64,000 nt of DNA, from NCBI RefSeq assembly GCF_017745215.1, contig NZ_JAGHZV010000003.1, positions 210,702 through 274,701 on the forward strand, read 5' to 3'. A program made the translations under genes and the position numbers. Source of the stretch: Sphingomonas sp. (GTDB taxonomy: Bacteria > Pseudomonadota > Alphaproteobacteria > Sphingomonadales > Sphingomonadaceae). Shown piece by piece: positions 1 to 9,220 of the stretch (position 1 is the stretch's first letter; each line of letters starts with the position of its first letter). The notes under the pieces were generated by a model that was not told where the DNA came from, searched no databases, and saw only the letters and a program-made list of their open reading frames with translations.

Positions 1-759
1 ATCGGCAAGGGCTATCCCCAGCCGACGCACCGCTTCGCGCTTGGCCCGGTGCGCCCGGCCACGCCGGCGGCGAACGGCTGGCTCTGGGCGGCGGGCGAGC
101 TGGCGATGAGCGCGAGCGACCTCGCCAAATGGGACATCGCGCGCATCGACCGCACGATCCTCGCCCCCGCCGACTGGGCGACGCAGGAGACCGAAGTGAA
201 GCTCAGCGACGGCCACGGTACGCGCTACGGCCTGGGCGTGGCGGTCGCGTCGGAGAACGGCATTCCGGCGATCGAGCATGGCGGCGAGGCCGTGGGCTTC
301 CTCTCGGACAACATCGTGCTGCGCGACAAGCGCTTTGCGGTGGTGGCGATCGTCAACGCCGATTTCGGCGACGCGCAGGGCACGATCGCCGACGGGATCA
401 TCGATCTCTTCTACCCGGTGCAGGCGCCACCGGTGGCCGAGAGCGAGGACCAGGTCCGCGACGCGCTCGCGCGCAAGGTCTTCGACCAGCTCCGCGCCGG
501 AACGCTCGACCGCAGCCTGCTCACCGAGGACGCCAACTATTATTTCGACGCGACGGCGACCGCCGACTATCGCGACAGCCTGTCGGCGCTCGGCGACCCG
601 CAGAGCTTCACCGCGACGCGCGGCCCGCGGCTGCGCGGCGGCTTCGTCAACCGCAACTATTCGATCACCTATGCGGGGCGGAAGCTGACCGCGGTGACCT
701 ATGCCGAGCCGGGCATCGCGGGCAAGTTCGAGCAGTTCATCGTGATGCCCGCGAATTAG
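1..759 (+). CDS. Serine hydrolase / class C beta-lactamase-like protein, C-terminal part (cut by window edge)
   Basis: The frame is open from the first base, so the gene starts before the window; 252 residues are visible. The visible part resembles the C-terminal half of penicillin-binding-protein-like serine hydrolases: a GLGV strand, then IEHGGEAVGF, which fits the third (HxG/KTG-like) active-site box. The SxxK and YxN boxes would lie upstream and cannot be checked. The last ~110 residues (from about RDALARKVFDQL) form an extra C-terminal domain often seen on secreted hydrolases of this family; its role is unknown. An internal GTG at 49 is not a credible start because similarity to the family begins before it. 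Confidence 0.75.
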   Translation: MGKGYPQPTHRFALGPVRPATPAANGWLWAAGELAMSASDLAKWDIARIDRTILAPADWATQETEVKLSDGHGTRYGLGVAVASENGIPAIEHGGEAVGFLSDNIVLRDKRFAVVAIVNADFGDAQGTIADGIIDLFYPVQAPPVAESEDQVRDALARKVFDQLRAGTLDRSLLTEDANYYFDATATADYRDSLSALGDPQSFTATRGPRLRGGFVNRNYSITYAGRKLTAVTYAEPGIAGKFEQFIVMPAN

Positions 760-903
760 TGCGTACTCTTGTTGCCATGAACGATCTTCGAGATCAATTA
801 CGCGGTTGATCTTCGATGCGTCTGCAAACGCTCCCCAAGTAACGCTTGTTGCTCTGCACCTGCGTAGTAATATCCAGTCGGATCATGCAAAGGGGGCTGG
901 AGG

Positions 904-1626
904 GTGCGCAAGGGGGAGATTATCGCGCTTGTCGTCGCGGTCATCGGCGTCGTTTTTGCGGCGCTTGCCGTTCCGATTTTTCAGGGACCCATAACGCGGT
1001 TCTTCCACAGCATTGGTTGGGGGAGCGATGCGCCCGCAACGCAGCCGGAATCATCCTCCAATATCGCCTCGCCGCCCGATAACGAGAGTCGAGCACCGGC
1101 AAACGACCACGATCGAAACGCGATGGGTGAGGTTCAGGACACGCCAGCCACGTCGGCTTCTTCGACACCTACCCCCACTCCCGCGCCCACACCGTCACCC
1201 TCTCCGACACCGACTCCCCCGAAAATCGTGCCCGGAAACGGTCAGGCGGCAGACCGATCCTGTACTCCCTACTCAAGGGTCGTCCTGATCTTCTCGCGCA
1301 GTTCGAATGCTGACGGAGCCTTCAATCAGGTTGAGAGCAATCTCGACATCCAGATGAAGAACTGTTCGGGTTCCAACTTTACTGCCGTTTTCGATACCGG
1401 AGCTGAAACTTCCTATGCCTATGAGGGTACGCTCACCGATCAAGCCATTCATTTCGATTTCGGCTATGATCAGACTTACTGGAGCAACAAACGCGGTACC
1501 CGGGTCAAATGCACCGCCGATGGCACCATCACCGATCAGAAAAACGTCTACGAAGGATCGTTGCTCTGCCACTGGTACGAACAAACGTTGCGACCCTTCG
1601 GGATCGTGAAGATCATCGTCCGCTAG
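904..1626 (+). CDS. Hypothetical membrane-anchored protein with Pro/Thr-rich linker
   Basis: I do not recognise this 240-aa protein. It has an N-terminal hydrophobic segment (about residues 6-27, IIALVVAVIGVVFAALAVP) that should anchor it in the inner membrane. A low-complexity Thr/Pro/Ser linker (about 80-103) follows, then a C-terminal domain of about 130 residues with four Cys that could form disulfides in the periplasm. The GTG start is chosen because GGAGG sits just upstream and the TM segment follows at once. Base composition is less GC-rich than the flanking genes, which hints at acquisition or relaxed selection. It stands alone between a hydrolase and a peptidase gene. Confidence 0.65.
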   Translation: MRKGEIIALVVAVIGVVFAALAVPIFQGPITRFFHSIGWGSDAPATQPESSSNIASPPDNESRAPANDHDRNAMGEVQDTPATSASSTPTPTPAPTPSPSPTPTPPKIVPGNGQAADRSCTPYSRVVLIFSRSSNADGAFNQVESNLDIQMKNCSGSNFTAVFDTGAETSYAYEGTLTDQAIHFDFGYDQTYWSNKRGTRVKCTADGTITDQKNVYEGSLLCHWYEQTLRPFGIVKIIVR

Positions 1627-1763
1627 CTTCGGATTTTCATCAGCTCGGGACATGCTTCGCGGGGCGTTGCGGTTGAGGTGCGGGCATCCTCCCTCTCTCT
1701 CCCGATCACACAAATCGCTTCTTCATGCTGGCGAATTGCGACCTGCACGCCTAGATCACCCGC

Positions 1764-3155
1764 ATGCCCGACTTCTCCCAGCTGATTCAGCCCGATCGCG
1801 GCCAGGCCGCGCGCACCATCCACGTCATCGATGCCGCCAGCTACGACGCCTGGCTCGCCGCGAGTCCGCCGCGCCACCGTGCCGCCGCCGCCGCGCAGAA
1901 GCTCGCACCCACCGCCTATTCGAGCGCGATCCTCCCCGGCGACGCGCCCGAGGACTGGTCGGTGGTGACGGTCGCCGCCAATGCCGCCAAGCTCTCGCCC
2001 TGGTGCCTCGCCAAGCTCGCCGAGAGCCTGCCCGAAGGCAGCTATCGCGTGACCGGCGCGGAGCCCGGCCAGGCGCTCTACGGCTGGCTCACCGCGCAGT
2101 ACAGGTTCGACCGCTATCGCAAGGACGACAAGGGCCAGGGTCCGCGCGTGCTGCTCAGTTCCGATCCCGCGCGGCTGGACGAGACCGTCCGCCTCGCCAC
2201 CGCCGCCTGCAAGATCCGCGACTGGGTGAACCTCGGCGCCAACGACTTCGGCCCCGGCGACGTCGAGGCTGCGGGCGCCGAGATCGCCAAGGCGCACGGC
2301 GCCGAGTTCAGCGTGGTCAAGGGCGCCGACATCGAGAAGGGCTATGGCATGCTCTGGGCGGTCGGCAAGGCCGCGGGCAAGGGCCGCGAGCCGCGCCTCG
2401 TCGAGATCCACTGGGGCAACCCCGCGCATCCCAAGGTCGCGATCGTCGGCAAGGGCGTGTGCTTCGATTCGGGCGGGCTCGACATCAAGCCCGCCGCGGG
2501 CATGCGGCTGATGAAGAAGGACATGGGCGGCGCGGCGCATGCGCTTGCGCTCGCCGAGCTGATCATGGGCGCGCGCCTGCCGGTGCGGCTCCACATGCTC
2601 GTCCCCACGGTCGAGAATTCGATCTCGGGCGAAGCGACGCGCCCGGGCGACGTGATGGTCTCGCGCAAGGGCGTGACCGTCGAGAATTCGAACACCGACG
2701 CCGAGGGCCGGTTGATCCTCGGTGACGCGCTCACCAAGGCGGCCGAGGAATCGCCTGAGCTGGTGATCGACTTCGCGACGCTCACCGGCGCCGCCCGCGT
2801 GGCGCTGGGCACCGATCTCCAGGCGCTGTTCGCCAACGACGACACGCTCGCCGCCGACCTGCTCGCCGCGGCCGAGACCGAGGCCGATCCGATGTGGCGC
2901 CTGCCGCTCTACGCGCCGTACGAGGACCAGCTGAAGTCCGACGTCGCCGACATGGTCAACGCCGCCGAGGGCCCCTGGGGCGGCGCGCTGACCGCTGCGC
3001 TGTTCCTCAAGCGCTTCGTGCCCGAGGGCGCGCAATGGGCCCATCTCGACATCTTCTGCTGGAACGGCAGCGCCAAGCCGGGCCGCCCCAAGGGCGGCGA
3101 GGCGGCAGGTCTCCGCGCCGTGTGGAAGATGCTCAAGGACCGCTACGCCGGATGA
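1764..3155 (+). CDS. Leucyl aminopeptidase family (M17) metallopeptidase
   Basis: This 463-aa protein is a cytosolic dinuclear-metal exopeptidase that removes N-terminal residues from peptides. The M17 signature NTDAEGRLIL is intact (about 312-321), as are the metal/bicarbonate-site segments KGVCFDSGG and MKKDMGGAAH. The N-terminal ~170 residues are the variable cap domain. Length is slightly below the ~480-500 aa of PepA, typical of the second M17 paralogue seen in many alphaproteobacteria. Its stop overlaps the start of the next gene (ATGA), so the two are probably cotranslated. Confidence 0.92.
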   Translation: MPDFSQLIQPDRGQAARTIHVIDAASYDAWLAASPPRHRAAAAAQKLAPTAYSSAILPGDAPEDWSVVTVAANAAKLSPWCLAKLAESLPEGSYRVTGAEPGQALYGWLTAQYRFDRYRKDDKGQGPRVLLSSDPARLDETVRLATAACKIRDWVNLGANDFGPGDVEAAGAEIAKAHGAEFSVVKGADIEKGYGMLWAVGKAAGKGREPRLVEIHWGNPAHPKVAIVGKGVCFDSGGLDIKPAAGMRLMKKDMGGAAHALALAELIMGARLPVRLHMLVPTVENSISGEATRPGDVMVSRKGVTVENSNTDAEGRLILGDALTKAAEESPELVIDFATLTGAARVALGTDLQALFANDDTLAADLLAAAETEADPMWRLPLYAPYEDQLKSDVADMVNAAEGPWGGALTAALFLKRFVPEGAQWAHLDIFCWNGSAKPGRPKGGEAAGLRAVWKMLKDRYAG

Positions 3156-4225
3156 GCGCCGGCGAGCCCGGCCTGTCCGAGCTCGCCGACTCGATCGCTG
3201 CCTATGAGTCCCGGATGCGCGCCGAGCTGGGCGACCGGTTCGACGCCGAGGGGCTCGAGCGCAAGCACAAAAGGATGCGCGAGCATCCCTTCCTGTTCCT
3301 GCGCGCGACCTGCTGGCGCTGGGCGGAGGCCGCGCCGCTGATCTGCCCCGAGCTGATGGATGCGCCACGCGCGCCCTCGGTCGGCGATGCGCACGCCGGC
3401 AATTTCGGGCTGTGGCGCGATGCCGGCGCGCGGCTGGTGTGGGGCGTCAACGACTTCGACGAAGCGGCGCGGCTGCCGTGGCCGCTCGACCTGGTGCGGC
3501 TCGGCGCCAGCATCTCGCTCGCGGTGCCCGACTGGAAGGCGGATGCGATCGCCGATGCGATCCTCGACGGCTATCGCGAAGGCGCGGCGGCGCCTGGGCC
3601 CTGGGTGCTCGAGCGCGACCATCTCTGGCTGCGCGACGCCTTCGCGGCGAACGACGCCCAGCGCGAAGGCTTCTGGGCCGAGCTCCAGCAGGCCGAGCCG
3701 GCGAGGGTCGTCCCGCCCGAGCTGCGCGACGCGCTGGTCGCGGCGCTGCCCGAGCCTGGGCTGGAGCCGGTCTTCTCGAAGCGCGAGGCGGGTGCGGGCA
3801 GCCTCGGCCGCGGGCGCTTCGTCGCCTGGTGCGAGCATCGCGGCGGGCCGCTGGCGATCGAAGTCAAGGCGATGCTGCCGTCGTGCTGGCAGGCCGGCCG
3901 CGAGCCCGGCCTCGCCGATACGATGCTGCGCGGCCGCCATCGTTCGCCCGACTTCTCCTGCCGTTACGGCGCGCGCTTCGTGGTGCGGAGGCTCGCGCCC
4001 AACAGCCGCAAGCTCACCTTCGCCGAGATCGGTCGCGCGCTGGCGGGGAAGCTGGTCCGCGCGATGGGCACCGACCTCGCTTCGATCCATGCCTGCGAGG
4101 CGGAAGCGCAAGCCGCTGTCCGCGCCGACCTGAAGCATCGCCGCGGCCACCGCTGGCTCGCCGACGCGATCGAGCGCGTCGCCAGATGGACGGTGAAGGA
4201 GCACAAGGCCTACGCCGCCACCTAG
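3152..4225 (+). CDS. DUF2252 family protein
   Basis: The 357-aa protein matches the DUF2252 pattern: an N-terminal HKRMREHPFLFLRA segment, then SVGDAHAGNFG and WGVNDFDEAARLPWPLDLVRL. These resemble the catalytic D-x-H-x-x-N and DFD motifs of aminoglycoside-phosphotransferase/kinase-fold proteins, so a small-molecule kinase-like role is possible but unproven. The start is ATG 3152, inside the stop of the M17 gene. Longer upstream extensions of this frame are shadows of the peptidase gene. A REP-like hairpin follows the stop. Confidence 0.8.
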   Translation: MSAGEPGLSELADSIAAYESRMRAELGDRFDAEGLERKHKRMREHPFLFLRATCWRWAEAAPLICPELMDAPRAPSVGDAHAGNFGLWRDAGARLVWGVNDFDEAARLPWPLDLVRLGASISLAVPDWKADAIADAILDGYREGAAAPGPWVLERDHLWLRDAFAANDAQREGFWAELQQAEPARVVPPELRDALVAALPEPGLEPVFSKREAGAGSLGRGRFVAWCEHRGGPLAIEVKAMLPSCWQAGREPGLADTMLRGRHRSPDFSCRYGARFVVRRLAPNSRKLTFAEIGRALAGKLVRAMGTDLASIHACEAEAQAAVRADLKHRRGHRWLADAIERVARWTVKEHKAYAAT

Positions 4226-4226
4226 C

Positions 4227-4254
4227 CGTCATTCCGGCGAAAGCCGGGATGACG
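4227..4254. repeat. REP-like palindrome (single hairpin)
   Basis: A near-perfect inverted repeat with a GAAA loop, CGTCATtCCGGC-GAAA-GCCGGGATGACG, two bases after the DUF2252 stop. It is the first of eight copies of the same family in the window. It could act as a 3'-end stabiliser. Confidence 0.85.
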
Positions 4255-4328
4255 ATTCAAGGATGGACGTTTGGCACCCTGTTCGCCGGGTAGGGAAATT
4301 CCCCCCTAGCCGCGCTAATACCCCGCTC

Positions 4329-4952
4329 ATGCCGCGCGGTCGCCCGCCTCATCCCGACCAGCTGACCCCGGCCGAGTGGCGCGTGGTCGAGTCCGTCCGT
4401 CACGGCCTCACCAATCCCCAGATCGCCCGGCGCCATTCGATCGGCGTCGACGCGGTCAAATACCATATCGCCAACGCGCTCGCGAAGCTGGGGTTCGCGA
4501 GCCGCGCCGAGCTGCGCCGCTGGGACGGCGTCCGGCGCGACAGCCGCCTGTTCGCCACGGAGATCGACATGGACCAACCCGTCACCCTGGGCCCGATCGG
4601 CCAGATCTCGCGCCACGTCCGCGACATCGAAGCGGCCCGGCATTGGTATGGCGAGGTGCTGGGTTTGCCTCACCTCTATTCCTTCGGTACCCTCGCCTTC
4701 TTCGATTGCGGCGGCACGCGGCTGTTCCTCTCCCAGAGTGCCCCGGCCAGCGACGATCCGCCGCCCGAATCGATCCTCTATTTCCGCGTCGCCGACATCC
4801 GCGCCGCGCATGCCCGGCTCTCGGCGCGCGGCGTCGCGTTCAGCCAGGCGCCGCACATGATTCACCTCCACGACGACGGCACCGAGGAGTGGATGGCCTT
4901 CTTCGCCGATCCCGAGGGACGCCCGCTGGCGATCATGGCGCAGGTGGCTTAA
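4329..4952 (+). CDS. LuxR-type HTH domain fused to VOC/glyoxalase domain
   Basis: The 207-aa protein has two domains. Residues ~7-65 (LTPAEWRVVESVRHGLTNPQ..., KYHIANALAKLGF) form a LuxR/GerE helix-turn-helix. Residues ~80-207 (GPIGQISRHVRDIEAARHWY... FFADPEGRPLAIM) form a vicinal-oxygen-chelate fold with the usual beta-alpha-beta repeat. This suggests a one-component sensor in which the VOC domain binds a small ligand, although VOC enzyme activity is not excluded. ATG 4329 is chosen because the HTH begins right after it; the open frame from 4263 runs out of the repeat. An MFS exporter gene starts 10 bp downstream, so the pair may be an operon. Confidence 0.8.
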   Translation: MPRGRPPHPDQLTPAEWRVVESVRHGLTNPQIARRHSIGVDAVKYHIANALAKLGFASRAELRRWDGVRRDSRLFATEIDMDQPVTLGPIGQISRHVRDIEAARHWYGEVLGLPHLYSFGTLAFFDCGGTRLFLSQSAPASDDPPPESILYFRVADIRAAHARLSARGVAFSQAPHMIHLHDDGTEEWMAFFADPEGRPLAIMAQVA

Positions 4953-4962
4953 TCGGGAGGGC

Positions 4963-6378
4963 GTGAGCACCACGCCGCCCTCCTGCGATTCGGCCCAGGC
5001 CCAGGCCGGACCCGGCGGCAAGGCTGCGCACCCGACCTGGGTGCTCGTCGCCTGCATCCTTTCGTCGAGCCTTGCCTTCATCGACGGTTCGGTGACCAAT
5101 GTCGCGCTCCCCGCGATCGGCACCGACCTCCACGCGACCGCCGCCGACCTGCAATGGACGGTCAACGCCTATCTCCTCCCGCTGTCGGCGCTGCTGCTGC
5201 TCGGCGGCGCGGCGGGGGACCATTTCGGACGACGCAAGCTGCTCGTCGGCGGGGTGCTGGTGTTCGCGCTCGCCTCGGTCGCCTGCGCGCTCGCGCCGGG
5301 GCTGGCGCTGCTGCTCACGGCGCGCGCGGTGCAGGGCGTCGGCGCGGCGATCGTGCTGCCCAACAGCCTCGCGATCCTCGGCAGCAGCTTCGAAGGCGAG
5401 GCGCGCGGGCGCGCGATCGGCACCTGGGCGGCGACCAGCGCGATCGCCGGCGCGGTGGGCCCGCCGATCGGCGGCTGGCTGGTCGACACCGTCGGCTGGC
5501 GCTCGATCTTCTACGTCAACGTGCCCGTTGCCGCCTTCGCGATCCTGCTCGCGCTGCGCTACGCGCCCGAGAGCAGCGAGCGCGGCGAGAAGCTCGACTG
5601 GCTGGGCGGCGTGCTCGCGACGCTGGCGCTGGGCGAGATCGCCTGGGGGCTGACGATCTGGTCGAGCATGCACGGGTTCAGCATGGCGGCGGGCGTGTCG
5701 CTCGCGCTCGGCATCGCGCTGACCGCGGGGTTCGTGCTCCACCAGAAGCACCTCGGCGACCATGCGATGATGCCGCTCGCGCTGTTCGGCAGCCGCGCCT
5801 TCGCGGGGCTGAGCCTGCTCACCTTCCTCGTCTACGGCGCGCTCGGCGGGCTGCTGGTGCTGCTCCCCTTCGTGCTGATCGAGGCGGGCGGCTATTCGGC
5901 GCTGAACGCGGGATTCGCGCTGCTGCCCTTCCCGCTCGCGGTGAGCCTCGCCTCGCGCTTCATGGGGCGGCTTGCGGGCCGGCTCGGCGCGCGGCTGCCG
6001 CTGACCTTCGGACCGGTGGTGACCGGGATCGGCTTCGCGCTGATGGTGCGGATCGAGCCGCAGGCGAGCTATTGGACGAGTACGCTGCCCGCGATGCTGG
6101 TGATCTCGCTCGGCATGGCCGCGACTGCGGCGCCGCTCACCACCGCGGTGCTCGCCTCGGTCGATTCGAGGCACACCGGCACTGCCTCGGGCTTCAACAG
6201 CGCGATCGCGCGCACCGGCGGACTGATCGCGACCGCAGTGACCGGCGCGGTGATCGCCTCGGCCGGCGCGGCGCTGGTCGCGACCTTCCATGTGGCGGCG
6301 CTGGTCGGCGCGGCGATGGCCTGGGTATCGGGCGCCGCAGCCTGGCTGACGCTGCCCCGAAAGGCGTCCGAGAGCTAG
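4963..6378 (+). CDS. MFS transporter, DHA2 (EmrB/QacA) family drug exporter
   Basis: The 471-aa protein has about 14 predicted membrane segments. The family's N-terminal pattern is present: LAFIDGSVTNVALPAIG in TM1 (motif D1-like), LQWTVNAYLL in TM2, and GDHFGRRKLL in the 2-3 loop (motif A). The GxxxGPPIGGWL motif C of antiporters is also present (about 166-172). It is therefore expected to export toxic compounds in exchange for protons. It starts with GTG 10 bp after the HTH-VOC gene, which may regulate it. Substrate is unknown. Confidence 0.9.
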   Translation: MSTTPPSCDSAQAQAGPGGKAAHPTWVLVACILSSSLAFIDGSVTNVALPAIGTDLHATAADLQWTVNAYLLPLSALLLLGGAAGDHFGRRKLLVGGVLVFALASVACALAPGLALLLTARAVQGVGAAIVLPNSLAILGSSFEGEARGRAIGTWAATSAIAGAVGPPIGGWLVDTVGWRSIFYVNVPVAAFAILLALRYAPESSERGEKLDWLGGVLATLALGEIAWGLTIWSSMHGFSMAAGVSLALGIALTAGFVLHQKHLGDHAMMPLALFGSRAFAGLSLLTFLVYGALGGLLVLLPFVLIEAGGYSALNAGFALLPFPLAVSLASRFMGRLAGRLGARLPLTFGPVVTGIGFALMVRIEPQASYWTSTLPAMLVISLGMAATAAPLTTAVLASVDSRHTGTASGFNSAIARTGGLIATAVTGAVIASAGAALVATFHVAALVGAAMAWVSGAAAWLTLPRKASES

Positions 6379-6415
6379 TCGCCCTCCCCTAAATCGTTGT
6401 TTGCCAGACCCTTGC

Positions 6416-7159
6416 CTAAACCGAGGCCGCGGCTTCGATGATCGGCACGAACTTCTCCGCGGTCAGGCTCGCGCCGCCGACCAGCGCGCCGTCGACATTG
6501 TCGGTCGCGAGGATCGCGGCGGCGTTCGCGCCGGTCACCGAGCCGCCGTAGAGGATGCTGATGCCGTCCGCCGCATCGCCCACCATCGTGCGCAGCTTGG
6601 CGCGCGCGATCGCGTGGATCGAGCCGATCTCGTCGGGGGTCGGGGTCTTGCCCGTGCCGATCGCCCAGCGCGGCTCATAGGCGAGCGTCAGCCAGTCGCC
6701 GCCCGCGCCGTCGGGGAGCGACTTCTCGATCTGCGACTGGACGATACGCTCGGCACGGCCCGCGTCGCGCTCGGCGTCGGTCTCGCCGCAGCAGAGGATC
6801 ACCTTGAGCCCGTGCCGCCGCGCCGCCGCGGCCTTGGCCCAGGCGTCGTGGCTGGTCTCATGCTGGTCCGAGCGGCGCTCGCTGTGGCCGACGATCACCA
6901 GGCTCGCGCCCGCTTCCACCAGCATCGGCGCCGCGATGCAGCCGGTGTGCGCCCCCTTGTCCGCCTCGTGCACGTCCTGCGCGCCGATGGGCAGCGCGCC
7001 CGCGACCTTCGCGGCCTTCTCGATCAGCGTGAACGGCAGGCAGAGCGCGACGTCGACGCCCGGATTGGCCGCTGCGGCCGCGGCGATCGCCTCGACCTGG
7101 GGCAGGTCCGCGTTCAGCCCGAACATCTTCCAATTGCCGGCGACCAGCTTGCGACGCAT
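6416..7159 (-). CDS. tpiA: Triosephosphate isomerase
   Basis: The 247-aa protein interconverts dihydroxyacetone phosphate and glyceraldehyde 3-phosphate in the cytosol. All active-site elements are visible: AGNWKM (substrate Asn/Lys), VGHSERR (electrophilic His), AYEPRWAIGTGK (catalytic Glu and flexible loop) and YGGSV near the C-terminus (phosphate binding). Length is standard. The ATG at 7159 is preceded by a strong GGAGGAAG site; the upstream in-frame extension lacks one. It diverges from ppiD with about 110 bp between them. Confidence 0.97.
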   Translation of the reverse strand: MRRKLVAGNWKMFGLNADLPQVEAIAAAAAANPGVDVALCLPFTLIEKAAKVAGALPIGAQDVHEADKGAHTGCIAAPMLVEAGASLVIVGHSERRSDQHETSHDAWAKAAAARRHGLKVILCCGETDAERDAGRAERIVQSQIEKSLPDGAGGDWLTLAYEPRWAIGTGKTPTPDEIGSIHAIARAKLRTMVGDAADGISILYGGSVTGANAAAILATDNVDGALVGGASLTAEKFVPIIEAAASV

Positions 7160-7271
7160 ATCTTCCTCCCTGCCTCGCCCCGCGGATAGCGATCCGGAAG
7201 GCGAGCACAAGCTTGAAGGCTGCGTCTCGGCGCCCTAAAGCACCGCGACATTCTCAGATCGATCGGGATCC

Positions 7272-9215
7272 ATGCTCAGCTTCTTCCGCAACTTCATCAA
7301 GTCGCCCATCGGCCTGATCACCGTGTTCGTGGTGCTCGGCATCATCGCGGTCGCGTTCATGCTTACGCCCGGCGTCCCGGGCCTGGATACGATCGGCGCA
7401 GGCGCCGGCGGCCGGGTCGTGCTCGCCAAGGTCGGCGACAAGGAGATCACCGAGAGCGACGTGCGCCAGCAGATCGACCTGATCCAGCGCGGGATGCAGC
7501 AGCGCGGCCAGGCGTTCAGCATGAACGAATTCCTGGCGCAGGGCGGTTTCGAGGCGGCGCTGCAGCAGCTCATCTCGGCGCGCGCGACGGTGGCGTTCCA
7601 GGAGAAGAACGGGATGGAGGTGAGCAAGCGGCTCATCGATTCGCAGATCACCTCGATCCCCTCCTTCCAGGGCCCGGACGGCAAGTTCGACCAGAAGGCG
7701 TTCGACGAGTTCCTCCGCCGCCAGCGCTTCACCGCGCAGCAGGTCCGTTCGGACATCTCCGACAGCATCTACCAGGACTGGATGCTGATGCCGCTGCTCG
7801 GCAAGGGCGCGGTTCCCGACAATCTCGTCGCCTCCTATGCCGGCCTCCAGCTGGTCCGCCGCTTCGGCAAGGCGGCGGTGGTGCCGACGGTGATCGACAC
7901 CGCGACCACGCCCGACGACAAGGCGATCGCCGCCTGGTACAACGCGCACAAGGCGACCTACATGGTCCCCGAGCAGCGCGTGATCCGCTACGCCGCCGCG
8001 ACGTTCGACGCGATCAAGGCCAAGTCGGCGCCGACCGATGCCGAGGTCGCCGACGCCTATAAGAAGGCGGCGGACCGCTTCGCTGCCAAGGACAAGCGAA
8101 CCGTCCGCCAGCTCGTGCTCTCCGACCAGGCGACGGCGAACCGCATCTTCGGCGAAGTGAAAGGCGGCAAGGCGATCGCCGACGAGGCCAAATCGCTCGG
8201 CCTCGAGGCCGGTAATTTCGAAGCCGTCGAGAAGCCCGACCTCGCCAAACAGTCCACCGCTGCGGTGGCCGACGCGGCCTTCGCCGCCAAGCAGGGCGAC
8301 GTCGTGGGTCCCGTGCGCACGCCCTTCGGCTGGGCGGTGCTCAAGATCGAGAAGGTGGAGAATGTCGCAGCCAAGTCGCTCGCCGACGCGCATGACGACC
8401 TCGTCAAGGAGCTGACCGAGAAGAAGACGACCACCACGCTCGTCAATCTCCGCCAGGCTGCCGATGATGCGATCGGCGACGGCTCGAACTTCAACCAGCT
8501 GCTCGGCCAGCTCAAGCTGACCGCGCAGACGCTGGGCCCGGTCGCGGCCGACGGCACCAACCCCGCCGATCCCGCCGCGAAGCCCGATCCGGCGATGGCC
8601 GCGATCATCCGCGCCGGCTTCACCAGCCAGCCGGGCGACGATCCCAAGGTGGTGCCGACCGCCGAGGACGGCAGCTTCGCAGTGGCGATTCCCGATCGCG
8701 TGATCGTAGCCAAGCCCAAGCCGGTCGCCGACGTCCGCGAGGACGTGATCAAGGCGATCCGCATCGACGCGGGCATGAAGCGCGCGCAGGCCAAGGCGAA
8801 GGAGATCGTCGCCAAGCTCAACGCAGGCGTCGCCTTCGAAAAGGCCTTTGCCGATGCTGGCGTGCCGCCGGCGGGAATGAAGGGCTTCGACTATGTCGTC
8901 GGGGAGATCGGCAAGAGCGGGAAGCCGACGCCCGAGACGATCGCCTCGCTCCAGGTTCCGCTCAAGAAGGCGGCAGCGCTGCCCAACGAGAGCGGCAGCG
9001 GTTATCTGGTGATCTACACCGAAGGCGTCGAGGAGCATGACGCCAAGGGCAACCAGGAGCTGATGGGCCAGGTCCGCGCCCGCCTGCTCCAGCTGTCGGG
9101 CAACGAGCAGCTCGCCGAGCTGGGCGATGCGATCCGCCGCGACCTCAAGATCGTGCGCAACGAAAAGGCGATCGCCGCGCTCAAGGCCGCGCTGCAGCGC
9201 GACGCCGCGCGCTGA
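7272..9215 (+). CDS. ppiD: Membrane-anchored peptidyl-prolyl isomerase PpiD / SurA_N-like chaperone
   Basis: The 647-aa protein has one N-terminal membrane anchor (about 11-32), then a SurA-N/trigger-factor-like region with GFEAALQQLISARATVAFQ. Downstream is a parvulin domain (~265-365; GDVVGPVRTPFGWAVLKIE) and further chaperone-like sequence. PpiD sits at the Sec translocon in the inner membrane and assists folding of periplasmic and outer-membrane proteins. trpE begins 5 bp after its stop, so the two are probably cotranscribed. This arrangement is common in alphaproteobacteria. Confidence 0.9.
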   Translation: MLSFFRNFIKSPIGLITVFVVLGIIAVAFMLTPGVPGLDTIGAGAGGRVVLAKVGDKEITESDVRQQIDLIQRGMQQRGQAFSMNEFLAQGGFEAALQQLISARATVAFQEKNGMEVSKRLIDSQITSIPSFQGPDGKFDQKAFDEFLRRQRFTAQQVRSDISDSIYQDWMLMPLLGKGAVPDNLVASYAGLQLVRRFGKAAVVPTVIDTATTPDDKAIAAWYNAHKATYMVPEQRVIRYAAATFDAIKAKSAPTDAEVADAYKKAADRFAAKDKRTVRQLVLSDQATANRIFGEVKGGKAIADEAKSLGLEAGNFEAVEKPDLAKQSTAAVADAAFAAKQGDVVGPVRTPFGWAVLKIEKVENVAAKSLADAHDDLVKELTEKKTTTTLVNLRQAADDAIGDGSNFNQLLGQLKLTAQTLGPVAADGTNPADPAAKPDPAMAAIIRAGFTSQPGDDPKVVPTAEDGSFAVAIPDRVIVAKPKPVADVREDVIKAIRIDAGMKRAQAKAKEIVAKLNAGVAFEKAFADAGVPPAGMKGFDYVVGEIGKSGKPTPETIASLQVPLKKAAALPNESGSGYLVIYTEGVEEHDAKGNQELMGQVRARLLQLSGNEQLAELGDAIRRDLKIVRNEKAIAALKAALQRDAAR

Positions 9216-9220
9216 TCGCG

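Noticed and set aside
1623..3368. A 581-codon minus-strand frame opposite the aminopeptidase gene
   Set aside because: Its translation is Arg/Ala/Gly-rich low complexity, and the + strand encodes an intact M17 peptidase.
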